Numbered from the stretch's first letter, positions 51,416 to 61,644 are shown. The stretch is DNA of 64,000 nucleotides from Paenibacillus sp. TCA20 (GCF_000732325.1 NZ_BBIW01000001.1:558001-622000), one strand, 5' to 3'. Made by a program: numbers and translations. Notes: generated from the sequence alone by a model not told the origin.

Positions 51416-53779
51416 TTATTTCAATTCAGCAACGGTAACTCCCGTACCGCCTTCTCCGTAGTTGCCTAACCGGTAGCTCTTAACGTTCTTGTGCCTGCGA
51501 AGATATTCCTGAATTCCAGAACGGAGAACGCCGGTACCTTTGCCATGAATGAGGTACACCTGGCCCAAATTCGCCATAAAGGCTTCATCAATGAAGCGGT
51601 CTGCTTCAACCAGTGCCTCTTCAAGATTTGCACCTCTTAGATCAAGCTCTGATCTGACATGCTCATCCCGTGTACGCTTGACACCTGTTACATGTCTAGT
51701 CGCTCCCGCTCCTTGCTTCTGCGCCTGCGGTGTATCGATTAGCTCCAAATCCGTAAGTGCTACTTTCATTTTCATAATGCCAAGCTGAACCATGGCCTCC
51801 TTGCCAGCCAATTCAACGACATGACCTTTCTGATTCAAACTGGCAACCTTAACTTCATCACCAAGTTCAATTCTCCGAGCTTGAGCCGCTTTTTTAATTT
51901 TTTTCTTGCGCTCGGCTGGTTCGGCATCACTTAATGCTTTTCGTGCGGCGATGAGCTTGTGCTCCTTGACAGAAGCCCCTTCCTCAAGTGCCAGCTTGCG
52001 TAGATCACGAATAATTTCCTCAGACTCCTGGCGGGCTTTGGCAATGATCTCCCGAGCCTCCTGCTCCGCCTTCTCTATACGTCTGTCCCGCTGTTCTTCG
52101 AGCTTGTTAATCTCCTGCTCATGATGATCACGAAGCTGCTCCAGATCTTTTCTCAGCTTCTCAGCACGTTCCTTCTCCTGCTCTGCTGTCAGACGATTCT
52201 GCTCCAGCGAAGCAATCATATGCTCTACCCGTTGATCATCCTCTGTGACTTCCCCGCGGGCATAATCAAGAATATCAGACGGAAGTCCGAGACGCTCTGC
52301 AATGGCGAATGCGTTACTTCGTCCTGGTACACCAAGTAATAGTCTGTAGGTCGGACTCAGTGTATTGACATCAAATTCCATACTCGCATTAATAACGCCT
52401 TTGCGTTCATATGCATAAGCCTTCAGTTCGCTATAATGTGTCGTCGCAATGAGACGGCAGCCTGTGGAATGAATGTGTTCAAGGATGGCTATAGCAAGTG
52501 CAGAGCCTTCAGAAGGATCGGTACCGGCCCCTAGCTCATCAAATAGCACAAGGCTCTTCGGTGTCATTTCCGACAATATTCGAATGATGTTCGTCATATG
52601 GCTTGAGAAAGTACTAAGGCTCTGCTCAATGCTCTGCTCGTCACCGATATCGGCATAGATGGCATCAAATACACATAACTGGCTTCCATCCTCGGCGGAC
52701 ACAAACAAGCCGGACATCGCCATCAGACTTAGCAGTCCTACCGTTTTGAGCGTAACGGTCTTACCACCGGTATTGGGACCGGTAATAATAATCGAGGTAT
52801 ACGTATTGCCCAATTCAACATCCGTTGGAACAACGTGATCAATCGATATAAGCGGATGACGACCTTTCTTAAGCTTCATAAAGCCACGGTCATTCATGAT
52901 CGGCAAGGTTGCTTTCATTTCCCGGGCGAGACGTGCTTTTGCAAAAATAAAATCCAATGTTCCCAGCAAATCGACATCGATGACAAGCAAGTCCGCTTGC
53001 TCTCCAACAAGAGCCGTCAATTTCTGCAGAATCACTTCAATCTCACGTTCTTCGCGCATTCGTGTTTCACGAAGCTTGTTATTCATGGCAACAATGGACT
53101 CAGGCTCGATAAAGAGTGTAGCACCTGAACCCGATTGATCATGAACAATCCCGCCAAAGTGCGCACGATATTCTGCCTTTACGGGAATAACGAAGCGATC
53201 ACCGCGAATGGTGACAAGCTGATCCTGAAGCATCTTGGACACCGAAGATGAACGGATCATCGAATCGAGCTTTTCTCTAATCCTGGACTCCCCCGTTCTT
53301 AATTCACGACGGATTTGGGACAGATTAGCGCTCGCCGAATCTAATACTTCTGCAGAATCATCAATACATGATTTGATTGCATCCTCGAGCGGTTTTTGTT
53401 CAGACAATTGCTCACTCAGGAAGATTAGCTTGTCCATCTGAATTTCTTCCTGCATGCCATCCAGCAGGCGTTTAAGTCTCCGTGCGGTGTGAACCGTATT
53501 GTGGATGGAGAGCAGTTCATGGGGACTTAACGTTCCACCGATTCGAGCTCTCTTCACGGCAGAACGAATATCTACAATGCCGGTAAATGACGGTATTCCT
53601 TTTAATCGATCCACGTTAACAGCCTGGTCGGTTCCAGACAGCAGATTTTTAACTTCCTCAAGATCGCTGATTGGAACTAAATTTTCAGCGTTGTGTTTAC
53701 CCATCTCTGTTTGCGTGTATAGAGATAATGTATTTAAAATTTTACGATATTCTAACGTATGCAAAATTTTTGAATCCAA
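51416..53779 (-). CDS. mutS2: endonuclease MutS2
   Basis: A 787-residue MutS2. An N-terminal core and clamp region (about 1-310) is followed by the MutS ATPase domain with Walker A GPNTGGKT (about 334-341), DELGAGTDPSEG and the TTHYSELK switch. A long coiled coil covers about 515-630, and the C-terminal Smr nuclease domain (about 710-787) has LDLRGAN and HGKGTGVLR. MutS2 resolves recombination intermediates or collided ribosomes depending on species. The start is TTG with AGAGGAG upstream. In Paenibacillus-like genomes it sits near zapA and pheST, as here. Confidence 0.95.
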   Translation of the reverse strand: MDSKILHTLEYRKILNTLSLYTQTEMGKHNAENLVPISDLEEVKNLLSGTDQAVNVDRLKGIPSFTGIVDIRSAVKRARIGGTLSPHELLSIHNTVHTARRLKRLLDGMQEEIQMDKLIFLSEQLSEQKPLEDAIKSCIDDSAEVLDSASANLSQIRRELRTGESRIREKLDSMIRSSSVSKMLQDQLVTIRGDRFVIPVKAEYRAHFGGIVHDQSGSGATLFIEPESIVAMNNKLRETRMREEREIEVILQKLTALVGEQADLLVIDVDLLGTLDFIFAKARLAREMKATLPIMNDRGFMKLKKGRHPLISIDHVVPTDVELGNTYTSIIITGPNTGGKTVTLKTVGLLSLMAMSGLFVSAEDGSQLCVFDAIYADIGDEQSIEQSLSTFSSHMTNIIRILSEMTPKSLVLFDELGAGTDPSEGSALAIAILEHIHSTGCRLIATTHYSELKAYAYERKGVINASMEFDVNTLSPTYRLLLGVPGRSNAFAIAERLGLPSDILDYARGEVTEDDQRVEHMIASLEQNRLTAEQEKERAEKLRKDLEQLRDHHEQEINKLEEQRDRRIEKAEQEAREIIAKARQESEEIIRDLRKLALEEGASVKEHKLIAARKALSDAEPAERKKKIKKAAQARRIELGDEVKVASLNQKGHVVELAGKEAMVQLGIMKMKVALTDLELIDTPQAQKQGAGATRHVTGVKRTRDEHVRSELDLRGANLEEALVEADRFIDEAFMANLGQVYLIHGKGTGVLRSGIQEYLRRHKNVKSYRLGNYGEGGTGVTVAELK

Positions 53780-53928
53780 TGTGACAACTCCTCTCGGGCT
53801 CTATTTGTATTATAGCGAAAGAGCAGGACTTGTGCCATTTGAGAATGATGCCGCACATAAGAAATGCGGGATTGTTACATAATAATATTGCATACGTAGT
53901 CTGTTCATCAAAAAAGGAGGACAAAATC

Positions 53929-54282
53929 ATGAATATTTTAGGAGCTATCGTCCGGTTTATTGTAGCCGCAATCGTATTGTTACTTGTTGGCTGGATTGTT
54001 CCGGGCTTCTCAGTAGGCGGATTTGGCAGTGCACTGATCTTGGCCATTGTGATCGCTTTGTTAGGCTGGGTCATCGAGAGTATCTTCGGAAAAAGAGTTA
54101 CTCCATTCGGCCGCGGTATCGTCGGATTCTTGGTGAGTGCGCTCGTCATATGGCTGTCTCAATACATCGTCAGCGATGTGTCCGCGAGCATCCTGGGAGC
54201 CATCCTTGCAGCGCTAGTCATCGGGATTATCGACATTTTTGTACCAACCCCGTTTGATGCAGCTAAAGGGAATCGAAAATAA
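53929..54282 (+). CDS. YvlD-like small membrane protein (phage holin superfamily IV)
   Basis: A 117-residue protein with four predicted transmembrane segments (about 4-22, 30-48, 60-80, 86-106), matching the mycobacterial-type holin family that includes B. subtilis YvlD. In Bacillus such proteins are part of membrane stress responses rather than phage lysis. AAAAAGGAGG precedes the ATG at 53929; the open frame reaches 33 codons further up without a ribosome binding site. It ends at a clear terminator. No phage genes surround it. Confidence 0.85.
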   Translation: MNILGAIVRFIVAAIVLLLVGWIVPGFSVGGFGSALILAIVIALLGWVIESIFGKRVTPFGRGIVGFLVSALVIWLSQYIVSDVSASILGAILAALVIGIIDIFVPTPFDAAKGNRK

Positions 54283-54320
54283 GTAAGCAGATGTGGAATC
54301 ATCTGACACTCGAAAAAGAA

Positions 54321-54347
54321 GTCTCCTTATAAGGAGGCGTTTTTTTT
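54321..54347 (+). terminator. terminator after the YvlD-like gene
   Basis: GTCTCCTT / AAGGAGGC stem with a two-base loop, followed by eight T residues. Confidence 0.85.
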
Positions 54348-54515
54348 CATAAATACAGGTCTCGCCTATTGCGTGATCCATTTAAAGAATTAATTATCGA
54401 GCTCTTTACGATTTGTTTGCAAAATTCTCACATAAGGAAATGTACAACCCCTACCTTCTGCGGTATCATGGTAGTGCATTATTCATTTTATCCATTACTT
54501 GGGGGGCCTTGTGTT

Positions 54516-54899
54516 ATGAAAAAAGTCAGCTATCTGCTGTTCACCGTGATGCTGCTATTCGTGCTTGCTGCGTGCGGACAAGATTCAGCGAAGGATCAAG
54601 GCAGCGGTATTACTGAGCCTGAAGTTGCTGCAAGTGACGAGATCGTCATTAAAGCGACAGATTACGAATTTGATCAACCCGAGTATCGCATCAAAAAAGG
54701 GGTTCCTGTTCGTGTCGTATATGAGAATGTAGAAGGAAACCACGGAATTATTGTTCCCGGTCTTAGCCTTCAGCTTGATCGAGATACAACATCCAAGGTC
54801 ATCACACCGGAAGAAACAGGTGAATTTGAGATTGCTTGTTCTGTATTTTGCGGTACGGGCCATTCCACAATGATATCTAAAATTATAGTCGAAGAATAA
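54516..54899 (+). CDS. stand-alone CuA-domain (cupredoxin) lipoprotein
   Basis: A 127-residue protein. The lipoprotein signal ends in LAAC with Cys20. Residues about 42-127 are a cupredoxin domain of the cytochrome oxidase subunit II type. The CuA ligand pattern is complete: His76 (GNHGI) and CSVFCGTGHSTM giving Cys108, Cys112, His116 and Met119. There are no subunit II membrane helices and no oxidase genes nearby. It could carry electrons or copper at the outer membrane face, for example to an oxidase or nitrous oxide reductase. GGGGGG precedes the ATG at a slightly long distance. Confidence 0.85.
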   Translation: MKKVSYLLFTVMLLFVLAACGQDSAKDQGSGITEPEVAASDEIVIKATDYEFDQPEYRIKKGVPVRVVYENVEGNHGIIVPGLSLQLDRDTTSKVITPEETGEFEIACSVFCGTGHSTMISKIIVEE

Positions 54900-54908
54900 T
54901 GAGCAAAT

Positions 54909-54948
54909 AAGCCTGACCCAGCATCTCGTTAGATGCTGGGTCAGGCTT
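54909..54948. terminator. bidirectional terminator
   Basis: Perfect 18-bp stem AAGCCTGACCCAGCATCT / AGATGCTGGGTCAGGCTT with a CGTT loop, between the CuA lipoprotein gene (+) and the zapA fusion (-). Confidence 0.9.
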
Positions 54949-54965
54949 TTGCTATAATGCATAAA

Positions 54966-57914
54966 TCAGCTCTGATCCTGCTCAATCAGTTCAATCCATT
55001 CGTTATACTCTGTCTGTAGCTTCGTGTATTCATCCTGCAGCTGACGATATTCATGTGCCAGATTCTCTGACTTGTCCTGCTGCATCTCACGCTCTACTTC
55101 CAGAAGGCGCAGCTGATGTGCTGTTACCTCATATCGTTCTACAACATCCTGGAGCTCGGACTCGAGAGCCTTCTTCTCCCCTTGCAAGGAATTCAAGCTC
55201 AATAAGGCAGAATCCTTCTCTCGTTCCAGCTCAGCCAACCGACCATCACCTGCAGCAACTTGCTTCTGCCAGCTGCTGACCTCATCAGCTAATTTGCTGC
55301 GATCTTCTTCCCATTCCTGCTGCTGTGCCGCCAGCTTCTCATATCTCGACTGGAATTCCTGCTTCTGATGCAAGGCTTCTTCCTGAAGCAGCATCCAATG
55401 CTGTTCTTTATGAGACCACTCTTCGAGCTCAGACATTAAGCTCTTCTCATGTTCATTCCATTGGTTCTGCTCAGCACGCAGTTTGGATACAGCTTCTTCA
55501 AGCTCCTCATATTTGAGCTGCCATTCAATAGCTTCTTCCTCCGCTTCATCCAGCAGGGATTGACGTTTCGACATCTGTTCCTTGACTTTGTCATGCTCAG
55601 CTTCGATCGCAAGCAATTGCTTGCGAATATTAGCCTGCTCTTGTTCGTATTCAGAAATGAGCTGCTTGTACTGTTGTTCCTGACTTACCGACTGCTCATA
55701 ATCAGCACGAAGCGCTTCATATTGCTCCTGCAGTTCAGGAAGCTGCTGGGACAGTGCTTCTCGTTCAGACTGTACACGCTTCATCTCAGCAGCGGCATGC
55801 TCCAGATCACTGCGCACACTTTGCAGCTCGGCTTGCGTCTCTTCCAATCGTTCAGTCGCTTCAAGGACCTCTGTCTCCAGCGCACTAATCTCTTGTTTAT
55901 GCTGCTCTGCTGCCATTCTCCAGCTCTTCTCGCTGCCCGACAGCGAAGCAACCTCATTCTGCAATTGTCGTGTTGCTGCATGAGCCTGCTCCAGCACTTT
56001 CTGCAGTCGCCGCTGCTCCTGCTCGGCCTTCTCACCCGCCTGCTTAAGACTGGAGATCTCGCGCTGACTCGCCGCATGCTGATCCTGAATCTTACGAAGC
56101 TGAGCAGAGCTTGCAGCTTCTTTGTCGATGGCTTCCTGAATTTTGGCCTTAAGCTGCTCAGCTATCTCTTGGGCCTTCGCCGCTTCCTGCTCTGCTGTAC
56201 GTAGCTTGGCTTGAAGAGACGAGCTGTTATCCTTCACATCGGATATCTGCTGTTCAAGCTCCTGGATTCGGCGAGTATGCTTCGCAATCGTATCCTGCCC
56301 TTGTGAAGCATTGGATTCAAGCTCGGAGACGCGAGTCTGCTCCTGCTCCAATCTGCCGTTAAGCTCCTTCAGCTTGTCTTCTTCCTCAGCAAGCTGGGCA
56401 AGAGCTTCCTCCAGCTGATTCTCTGCTTCAGCCCGCTCTTCCTCGAGCTGCTTCTGAAGCACTTCAATATCCTGCTCAAGCTTCTGTTCACGCTCATTGT
56501 ACTTACGCATAAGCTCTTCCTTAACGGAATTCAGCTCTTCGCGATACTGCTCATAAGCTGCTGCTTCAGCTCGCTCTGCTTCCTGAACAGCCATGCTCTC
56601 CGCTGCCTTAAGCCGTTCCTCCATCTCGCTCTTCGCTTCGATCAGTCGTTCCTCGTACGCTTCCTTGACTTCGGCAAGATCACTGTCAGCCTGCTGGAGC
56701 TGATGATTCAGATCATGAACTGAGTTCTCCAGCTTCTTGATCTGTTCCTCAGCTTGAGACTTGAAGTTGAGGAGTTCTGCACCCTTAGCCTCTTCATCCA
56801 GCAGCATTTGTGTTATTTCATCCACCTGCTGCTGTGCTTCAGCTTCGGCCTGAGCCTTAATAGATGCGACTTCTTGAAGCTGCGTTTCCTTGAACGCACT
56901 TAACTTCGCTTCTGCTTCCTCCTCTGCTGTGAGGATCCGTGCATCCGCTGCTGTCCGCACTTCTTGAATCTTGATATTTAGCTGTCCAAGCTTATCCTCG
57001 CTCGCCTTCAAAGCATTTTTCCATTCCTGCTCCTTGGAACTAAGCGTCTTCTGCCACTCCTGCTCTTTGAGATTCAATTGCTGCTCGAGCTTCGCATACT
57101 TCGCTGCTGCTTGGTCGGTTAGTTCCTTCAGCTTTGCCTCATGCTGTTTCTGAAGAGCCGCCTTCTCTGATTGCAGTCTTGATTCTAACTGATTCCGTTC
57201 CTGCTGAATCTTGTCTGCTTGTGCTGACTTCTGCTCAAGCTGCTTCCGCAGCTCCCGCTCCTTGGAAGCAGCTTCTTCGATAAGCTTGTTATGCTTCGCT
57301 TCCTGCTCTGCAGCTTCATTCTTACGTCTTGCTTCAAACTGCTCTGTCAGCTCTTTCTGCTTCTGCTGAGCCTGCTGCTGCCACTTCTTCTCATTCTGCT
57401 GCGAACGATTGAGAAGCTCGTTATAGCTGTGCTCGGCTTTCTTCAGCTCCTCTTCTCGAAGGAGTGTCTTCGACAGCGCCTCTTCCAGCTGCGATTTCAA
57501 TGTTCGCTGCTCTTCATTACGTACCTTCTCCAGCTGCGCGAGTGCCTGCTGTGCATTTTGCTTCTCTTTATCCAGAGCAGCTCTTGCTTCTTCGAGCTGC
57601 TTAAATTTCTCCATCTGCTGTTCATAAGTATCCTGTAGCTTCGACAACTCACTTCCGAGCTGAGTCTTCTCACCGGTTACCATCTTCAGCTCATTCTTGA
57701 TCTGTTGAACCTGCAAAGATTCCTCAGCCATATGTACTGCAGTCAAGACGGCAAGTCTCGGTGTATCCAGTCTGGAATGGGTCTTGGATATTGCATTCAT
57801 TCTTTCGTCGACCAGGCTTGCAACCTGTTTCATATATTCGGCACTGCTGCCGACCAATTTATAAGAAGTCCCGTAGATGTCTACGGTGACGCGAGTACGA
57901 TTAGGTGTAGTCAC
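54966..57914 (-). CDS. zapA: ZapA-domain protein fused to a very long coiled coil
   Basis: A 982-residue protein. Residues about 8-85 match ZapA, the FtsZ-ring stabiliser: RVTVDIYGTSYKLVGSS, VASLVDERM and LDTPRLAVLTAVHMAEE are shared with the 85-residue B. subtilis ZapA. From about residue 66 to 975 the chain is almost unbroken heptad-like coiled coil, very rich in Glu, Gln, Lys, Ala and Leu, ending with an aromatic EYNEWIELIEQ. The frame is continuous. The start is GTG at 57914, six bases after AAGGAGGGC. The gene lies between pheT and mutS2, as zapA does in relatives. It may link Z-rings to another structure; this is inference. Confidence 0.85.
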   Translation of the reverse strand: MTTPNRTRVTVDIYGTSYKLVGSSAEYMKQVASLVDERMNAISKTHSRLDTPRLAVLTAVHMAEESLQVQQIKNELKMVTGEKTQLGSELSKLQDTYEQQMEKFKQLEEARAALDKEKQNAQQALAQLEKVRNEEQRTLKSQLEEALSKTLLREEELKKAEHSYNELLNRSQQNEKKWQQQAQQKQKELTEQFEARRKNEAAEQEAKHNKLIEEAASKERELRKQLEQKSAQADKIQQERNQLESRLQSEKAALQKQHEAKLKELTDQAAAKYAKLEQQLNLKEQEWQKTLSSKEQEWKNALKASEDKLGQLNIKIQEVRTAADARILTAEEEAEAKLSAFKETQLQEVASIKAQAEAEAQQQVDEITQMLLDEEAKGAELLNFKSQAEEQIKKLENSVHDLNHQLQQADSDLAEVKEAYEERLIEAKSEMEERLKAAESMAVQEAERAEAAAYEQYREELNSVKEELMRKYNEREQKLEQDIEVLQKQLEEERAEAENQLEEALAQLAEEEDKLKELNGRLEQEQTRVSELESNASQGQDTIAKHTRRIQELEQQISDVKDNSSSLQAKLRTAEQEAAKAQEIAEQLKAKIQEAIDKEAASSAQLRKIQDQHAASQREISSLKQAGEKAEQEQRRLQKVLEQAHAATRQLQNEVASLSGSEKSWRMAAEQHKQEISALETEVLEATERLEETQAELQSVRSDLEHAAAEMKRVQSEREALSQQLPELQEQYEALRADYEQSVSQEQQYKQLISEYEQEQANIRKQLLAIEAEHDKVKEQMSKRQSLLDEAEEEAIEWQLKYEELEEAVSKLRAEQNQWNEHEKSLMSELEEWSHKEQHWMLLQEEALHQKQEFQSRYEKLAAQQQEWEEDRSKLADEVSSWQKQVAAGDGRLAELEREKDSALLSLNSLQGEKKALESELQDVVERYEVTAHQLRLLEVEREMQQDKSENLAHEYRQLQDEYTKLQTEYNEWIELIEQDQS

Positions 57915-57956
57915 AGTTGTGCCCTCCTTCATGTCTGTCTTGTTGATTCTAAGTTG

Positions 57957-58000
57957 AAAAAAAATCACATCGAACCTTGATGTTTAAGGATTCGATGTGA
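57957..58000 (-). terminator. pheST terminator
   Basis: TCACATCGAA / TTCGATGTGA stem (57965-57974 with 57991-58000), followed on the minus strand by an eight-base T run. It separates pheT from zapA. Confidence 0.85.
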
Positions 58001-58058
58001 CTTAGGGCAATTCCTGCAATTTTTTTCTCAAAAAATAAAGGGTAAATCAGGAAAAAAC

Positions 58059-60509
58059 TTATTTGCGAAGTTCAGCCCCGGTTTTATCGGACAGATCCGT
58101 CAGCACCTTCGTATGAACTGCCGTAATTTCCTCTTCAGTCAGGGTGTGATCCTTGTGACGATATGTTAGTGCAAGGGCAATACTCTTCTTGCCTTCTCCC
58201 ACTTTCTCCCCTGTATAAATATCGAATACTTGTACCGATTGAAGCAATTCACCAGCAGACTCCCGGATCGAAGACATCAAGACGCCGGCCTCTACCGATT
58301 GCTCTACAACCACTGCAATATCACGGGAAACTGCAGGGAAGCGCGGCAGCTCACGATAAACTAGCGGAGGAAGAGCCTCATCATACAAGGCTTCAAGGGA
58401 CAATTCCGCTATATACGTATCTCCTAGATCGTAGGCCAGCTGAAGCTCAGGATGGACTTGACCGAGTGTTCCTACGAGCACCTGCTCCTCACCGGAAATC
58501 TTCAGATATATGGAAGCCGACCGTCCCGGATGATAGTCCTTCGGCTGATTCGCAGCGTAGCTGATCTGACCTTCAAGTCCGAGGTATGCAAATATGGATT
58601 CCACAGCACCTTTAAGATCAAAGAAATCGACCTTCTCAGCTGTAATATTCCACTGCTTCTCAATGCGATTACCGGACAAGAGCAGAGACAGCACTGGAAT
58701 TTCCTTAGGCTGCTTCGTCAGTGTCTCTTCTTCTGTATAAAAAACACTGCCGATCTCAAACAGCGCGAGACTCTCCTGCTTGCGGTTACGGTTGTACTGT
58801 GCTGCCTCCAGCATTTGTGGAAGTGCGCTAGTTCTCAGTACACTGAGCTCTTCGCTCATCGGCATAGCAAGCTTCACTGACTGGCTGCCTGCCGTCAAGG
58901 CTGAAAATAGTGTCGACCGCTCCGGATTAACGAAGGAGTAACTGATCATCTCCTGATATCCTGCGTTTGACAAAAGGCCACGCAGCGCTCTGCGGATGAG
59001 CTGCGGCTTCGTCAGTGATCCCGCAGTCGTAGGTCCTTCAATTACCGTTGTTGGAATATGATCGTATCCGTATAGACGGGCAACCTCTTCAATAAGATCC
59101 ACATCCCGCGTAATATCTCCCCGGCGTGTTGGAACAGTGACAAGAAGCTCGTTCTCTTGAGCCGTCTCATAGGTGAAATGCAGGCGATCAAAAATCGCAT
59201 GAATTTCCTCAGCAGAGAGCGATGTACCCAGATAGTTATTTACTTTGGTCACAGAGAGAGCAATCACTCGCTCTTCATTGGAGCCTGCTGTGGACTCCAC
59301 AATTCCCGGATGCACATTTCCTCCAGCATAAGCACTGATCAGTGATGCAGCACGGTTCAATGCAGGAATGACAGAACCAGGATCTACATTTTTCTCAAAA
59401 CGAAGACTGGATTCTGAACGCAGTCCGAGTTCGCGGGATGTCTTGCGAACCGTGGTGCCGTCGAACTTAGCTGATTCCAATAAGATATTAGCTGTATCAC
59501 TCGTAACTTCGGAATTCTGTCCACCCATTACACCGGCAATTGCGACCGGTTTAGCACCATCTGTAATCAGCAGCATCGTGTCTTTCAGTTTACGTTCCTG
59601 GTCGTCAAGCGTAATCATCGTTTCGCCTTCGGTTGCTCGGCGAACGACGATACTGCCTCCCGACAGCTGATCCGCATCAAATGCATGCAGCGGCTGGCCA
59701 TATTCGAGCATAACGTAGTTGGTAATATCCACGATGTTATTAATCGGGCGGATACCGGCTGCCATCAGACGATTTTGCATCCATAGCGGAGATGGCTTAA
59801 TCGATACACCGCTAATATATCTAGCCGAGTAATGAGTGCATAGCTCAGGAGCATCGACTTGAACGGAGATATGGTCTGCTGCCGCTGAGCCAGACTCTTT
59901 AAGATCTGCTTCCGGTGCTGGCAATGTAATATCTCTGCTCAAGATGGCACTAACCTCGTAAGCAGCTCCAATCATAGATAATGCATCTGAACGGTTTGGC
60001 GTAAGATCGAGCTCAAGTACATGGTCATTAAGACCCAGTACCTGCTCAATCGGTGTACCTACTTCAAGCTCAGCCGGCAGTACGAGGATTCCTTCCTGCA
60101 GCTCTTTAGGCAAGAGCTTGTCATTTAGTCCGAGCTCTTTGGCAGAACAGATCATCCCTTGGGACAGGGCGCCGCGCAGCTTGGCTTTTTTTATTTCTAG
60201 ACCGCCGGGCAATTTCGCTCCGACAAGAGCGACAGGAACTTTCTGGCCTGCGTCTACATTTTTTGCTCCACATACGATCTGAAGCTCTTCCCCAAGTCCT
60301 GCATCGACTTTACAAATGTTCAGCTTATCCGCATCTGGATGCTTCTCCTTGCTAATTACGTAGCCGACGACAACTTTGGTCACACCTTGATTTCGATTTT
60401 CTACAATATCAATTTCAATTCCCGCACGTGTGATGCGCTCAGCCAAATCCTGAGGTGCAACACCCTCTAGAGAAATATAATCAGATAACCATTCTGTTGA
60501 TACTCTCAC
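58059..60509 (-). CDS. pheT: phenylalanyl-tRNA synthetase beta subunit
   Basis: An 816-residue PheT. Domains in order: EMAP-type tRNA-binding OB fold (about 40-150), B3/B4 editing domain (about 210-385), B5 (about 410-480), catalytic-like core (about 490-690) and FDX-ACB anticodon-binding domain (about 720-815). With PheS it forms the alpha2-beta2 enzyme that charges tRNA-Phe and edits Tyr-tRNA-Phe. The start is GTG with AGAAGGAAGTG upstream. It follows pheS by 57 bases in one T-box-controlled transcript. Confidence 0.96.
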   Translation of the reverse strand: MRVSTEWLSDYISLEGVAPQDLAERITRAGIEIDIVENRNQGVTKVVVGYVISKEKHPDADKLNICKVDAGLGEELQIVCGAKNVDAGQKVPVALVGAKLPGGLEIKKAKLRGALSQGMICSAKELGLNDKLLPKELQEGILVLPAELEVGTPIEQVLGLNDHVLELDLTPNRSDALSMIGAAYEVSAILSRDITLPAPEADLKESGSAAADHISVQVDAPELCTHYSARYISGVSIKPSPLWMQNRLMAAGIRPINNIVDITNYVMLEYGQPLHAFDADQLSGGSIVVRRATEGETMITLDDQERKLKDTMLLITDGAKPVAIAGVMGGQNSEVTSDTANILLESAKFDGTTVRKTSRELGLRSESSLRFEKNVDPGSVIPALNRAASLISAYAGGNVHPGIVESTAGSNEERVIALSVTKVNNYLGTSLSAEEIHAIFDRLHFTYETAQENELLVTVPTRRGDITRDVDLIEEVARLYGYDHIPTTVIEGPTTAGSLTKPQLIRRALRGLLSNAGYQEMISYSFVNPERSTLFSALTAGSQSVKLAMPMSEELSVLRTSALPQMLEAAQYNRNRKQESLALFEIGSVFYTEEETLTKQPKEIPVLSLLLSGNRIEKQWNITAEKVDFFDLKGAVESIFAYLGLEGQISYAANQPKDYHPGRSASIYLKISGEEQVLVGTLGQVHPELQLAYDLGDTYIAELSLEALYDEALPPLVYRELPRFPAVSRDIAVVVEQSVEAGVLMSSIRESAGELLQSVQVFDIYTGEKVGEGKKSIALALTYRHKDHTLTEEEITAVHTKVLTDLSDKTGAELRK

Positions 60510-60566
60510 GTTACGATCACTTCCTTCTATTTATATAAGCTTCTAATTCAGTCTGTTGAAAGGGTA

Positions 60567-61601
60567 TTATAATCTGGCAAATTGCTTCAGGAATGAGAGG
60601 TCACTGTTATAGAAATGACGAATATCATCAACTCCATATTTCAGCATTGCGATCCGTTCTACACCCATACCAAATGCAAAGCCGCTGTATTCCTTAGGAT
60701 CATAGCCGCCCATCTCAAGTACGTTAGGATGAACCATACCCGCTCCTAGAATTTCAATCCAGCCGGTTTGTTTACACAAACGACAGCCAGCTCCTCCGCA
60801 CTTGATACAGGTAACATCGACCTCAACACTAGGCTCGGTAAATGGGAAGAAGCTTGGACGAAGACGAATCTCTGTATGTGCTCCGAACATTTCACGCACG
60901 AACTGGAGCAATGTACCCTTCAGGTCACTCATCCGAATGTTTTTACCGACGACAATTCCTTCTACCTGATGGAACTGGAAGGAATGCGTAGCATCATCAT
61001 CATCGCGCCGATATACTTTACCTGGAACAATGACCTTCACAGGGGATTCACCTTGCATTGCAAGCATGGTACGAACCTGTACAGGAGAAGTATGTGTACG
61101 CATCAGAATATCTTCTGTAATGTAGAAGGAATCCTGCATGTCACGGGCCGGATGATTCTTCGGCAGGTTGAGCGCTTCAAAGTTGTAATAGTCCGTTTCG
61201 ACCTCTGGACCCTCAGCGACCTGATACCCCATACCGACAAAGATATCCTCAAGATCCTGGATAACCTTCGTTAATGGATGGAGCCCGCCTTCTGGCAGAC
61301 GACGTCCCGGCAGCGTAATATCGATCGTTTCCTTCGCCAGGCGCTTCTCGGTTTCTGCTCTTTGAAATGCTTCCTGCTTCTCTTCAATTACAGCTTCGAT
61401 TGCACCACGAACGTCGTTTGCCACCTGTCCAATGACCGGACGTTCCTCTGCACTCAGTGCTCCCATACCACGCAAAATTTCAGTAAGCGCACCTTTTTTA
61501 CCTAAATATTTCACCCTTATATCGCCAAGTGCCTGTGCATCATTTACGCCTGCCAGCTCAGCAAGCGCATCATTCTTCAAAGCTTCCAATCTTTCTTTCA
61601 T
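60567..61601 (-). CDS. pheS: phenylalanyl-tRNA synthetase alpha subunit
   Basis: A 344-residue class II PheS. An N-terminal coiled-coil arm (1-85) that contacts tRNA is followed by the catalytic core with [22 protein letters not shown], the [12 protein letters not shown] motif 2 and the motif 3 region [14 protein letters not shown]. Four cysteines in [18 protein letters not shown] (about 265-282) may bind zinc, as in related bacteria. GAAGGAGGCTG precedes the ATG. It is the first gene of pheST, behind a T-box leader. Confidence 0.96.
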   Translation of the reverse strand: MKERLEALKNDALAELAGVNDAQALGDIRVKYLGKKGALTEILRGMGALSAEERPVIGQVANDVRGAIEAVIEEKQEAFQRAETEKRLAKETIDITLPGRRLPEGGLHPLTKVIQDLEDIFVGMGYQVAEGPEVETDYYNFEALNLPKNHPARDMQDSFYITEDILMRTHTSPVQVRTMLAMQGESPVKVIVPGKVYRRDDDDATHSFQFHQVEGIVVGKNIRMSDLKGTLLQFVREMFGAHTEIRLRPSFFPFTEPSVEVDVTCIKCGGAGCRLCKQTGWIEILGAGMVHPNVLEMGGYDPKEYSGFAFGMGVERIAMLKYGVDDIRHFYNSDLSFLKQFARL

Positions 61602-61644
61602 GGCGTTCAGCAGCCTCCTTCAATTGCCCTAAGATTTTGTTCAA

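Noticed and set aside
53929..54282. Phage holin, hinting at a prophage remnant
   Set aside because: No phage genes, attachment sites or lysin are near. The family includes chromosomal membrane-stress proteins such as YvlD.
55449..56204. Long plus-strand open frame (about 250 codons), Leu/Phe-rich, resembling a membrane protein
   Set aside because: It lies wholly antisense to the zapA coiled-coil gene. Its hydrophobic look comes from reading Glu/Gln/Lys codons backwards. No ribosome binding site.
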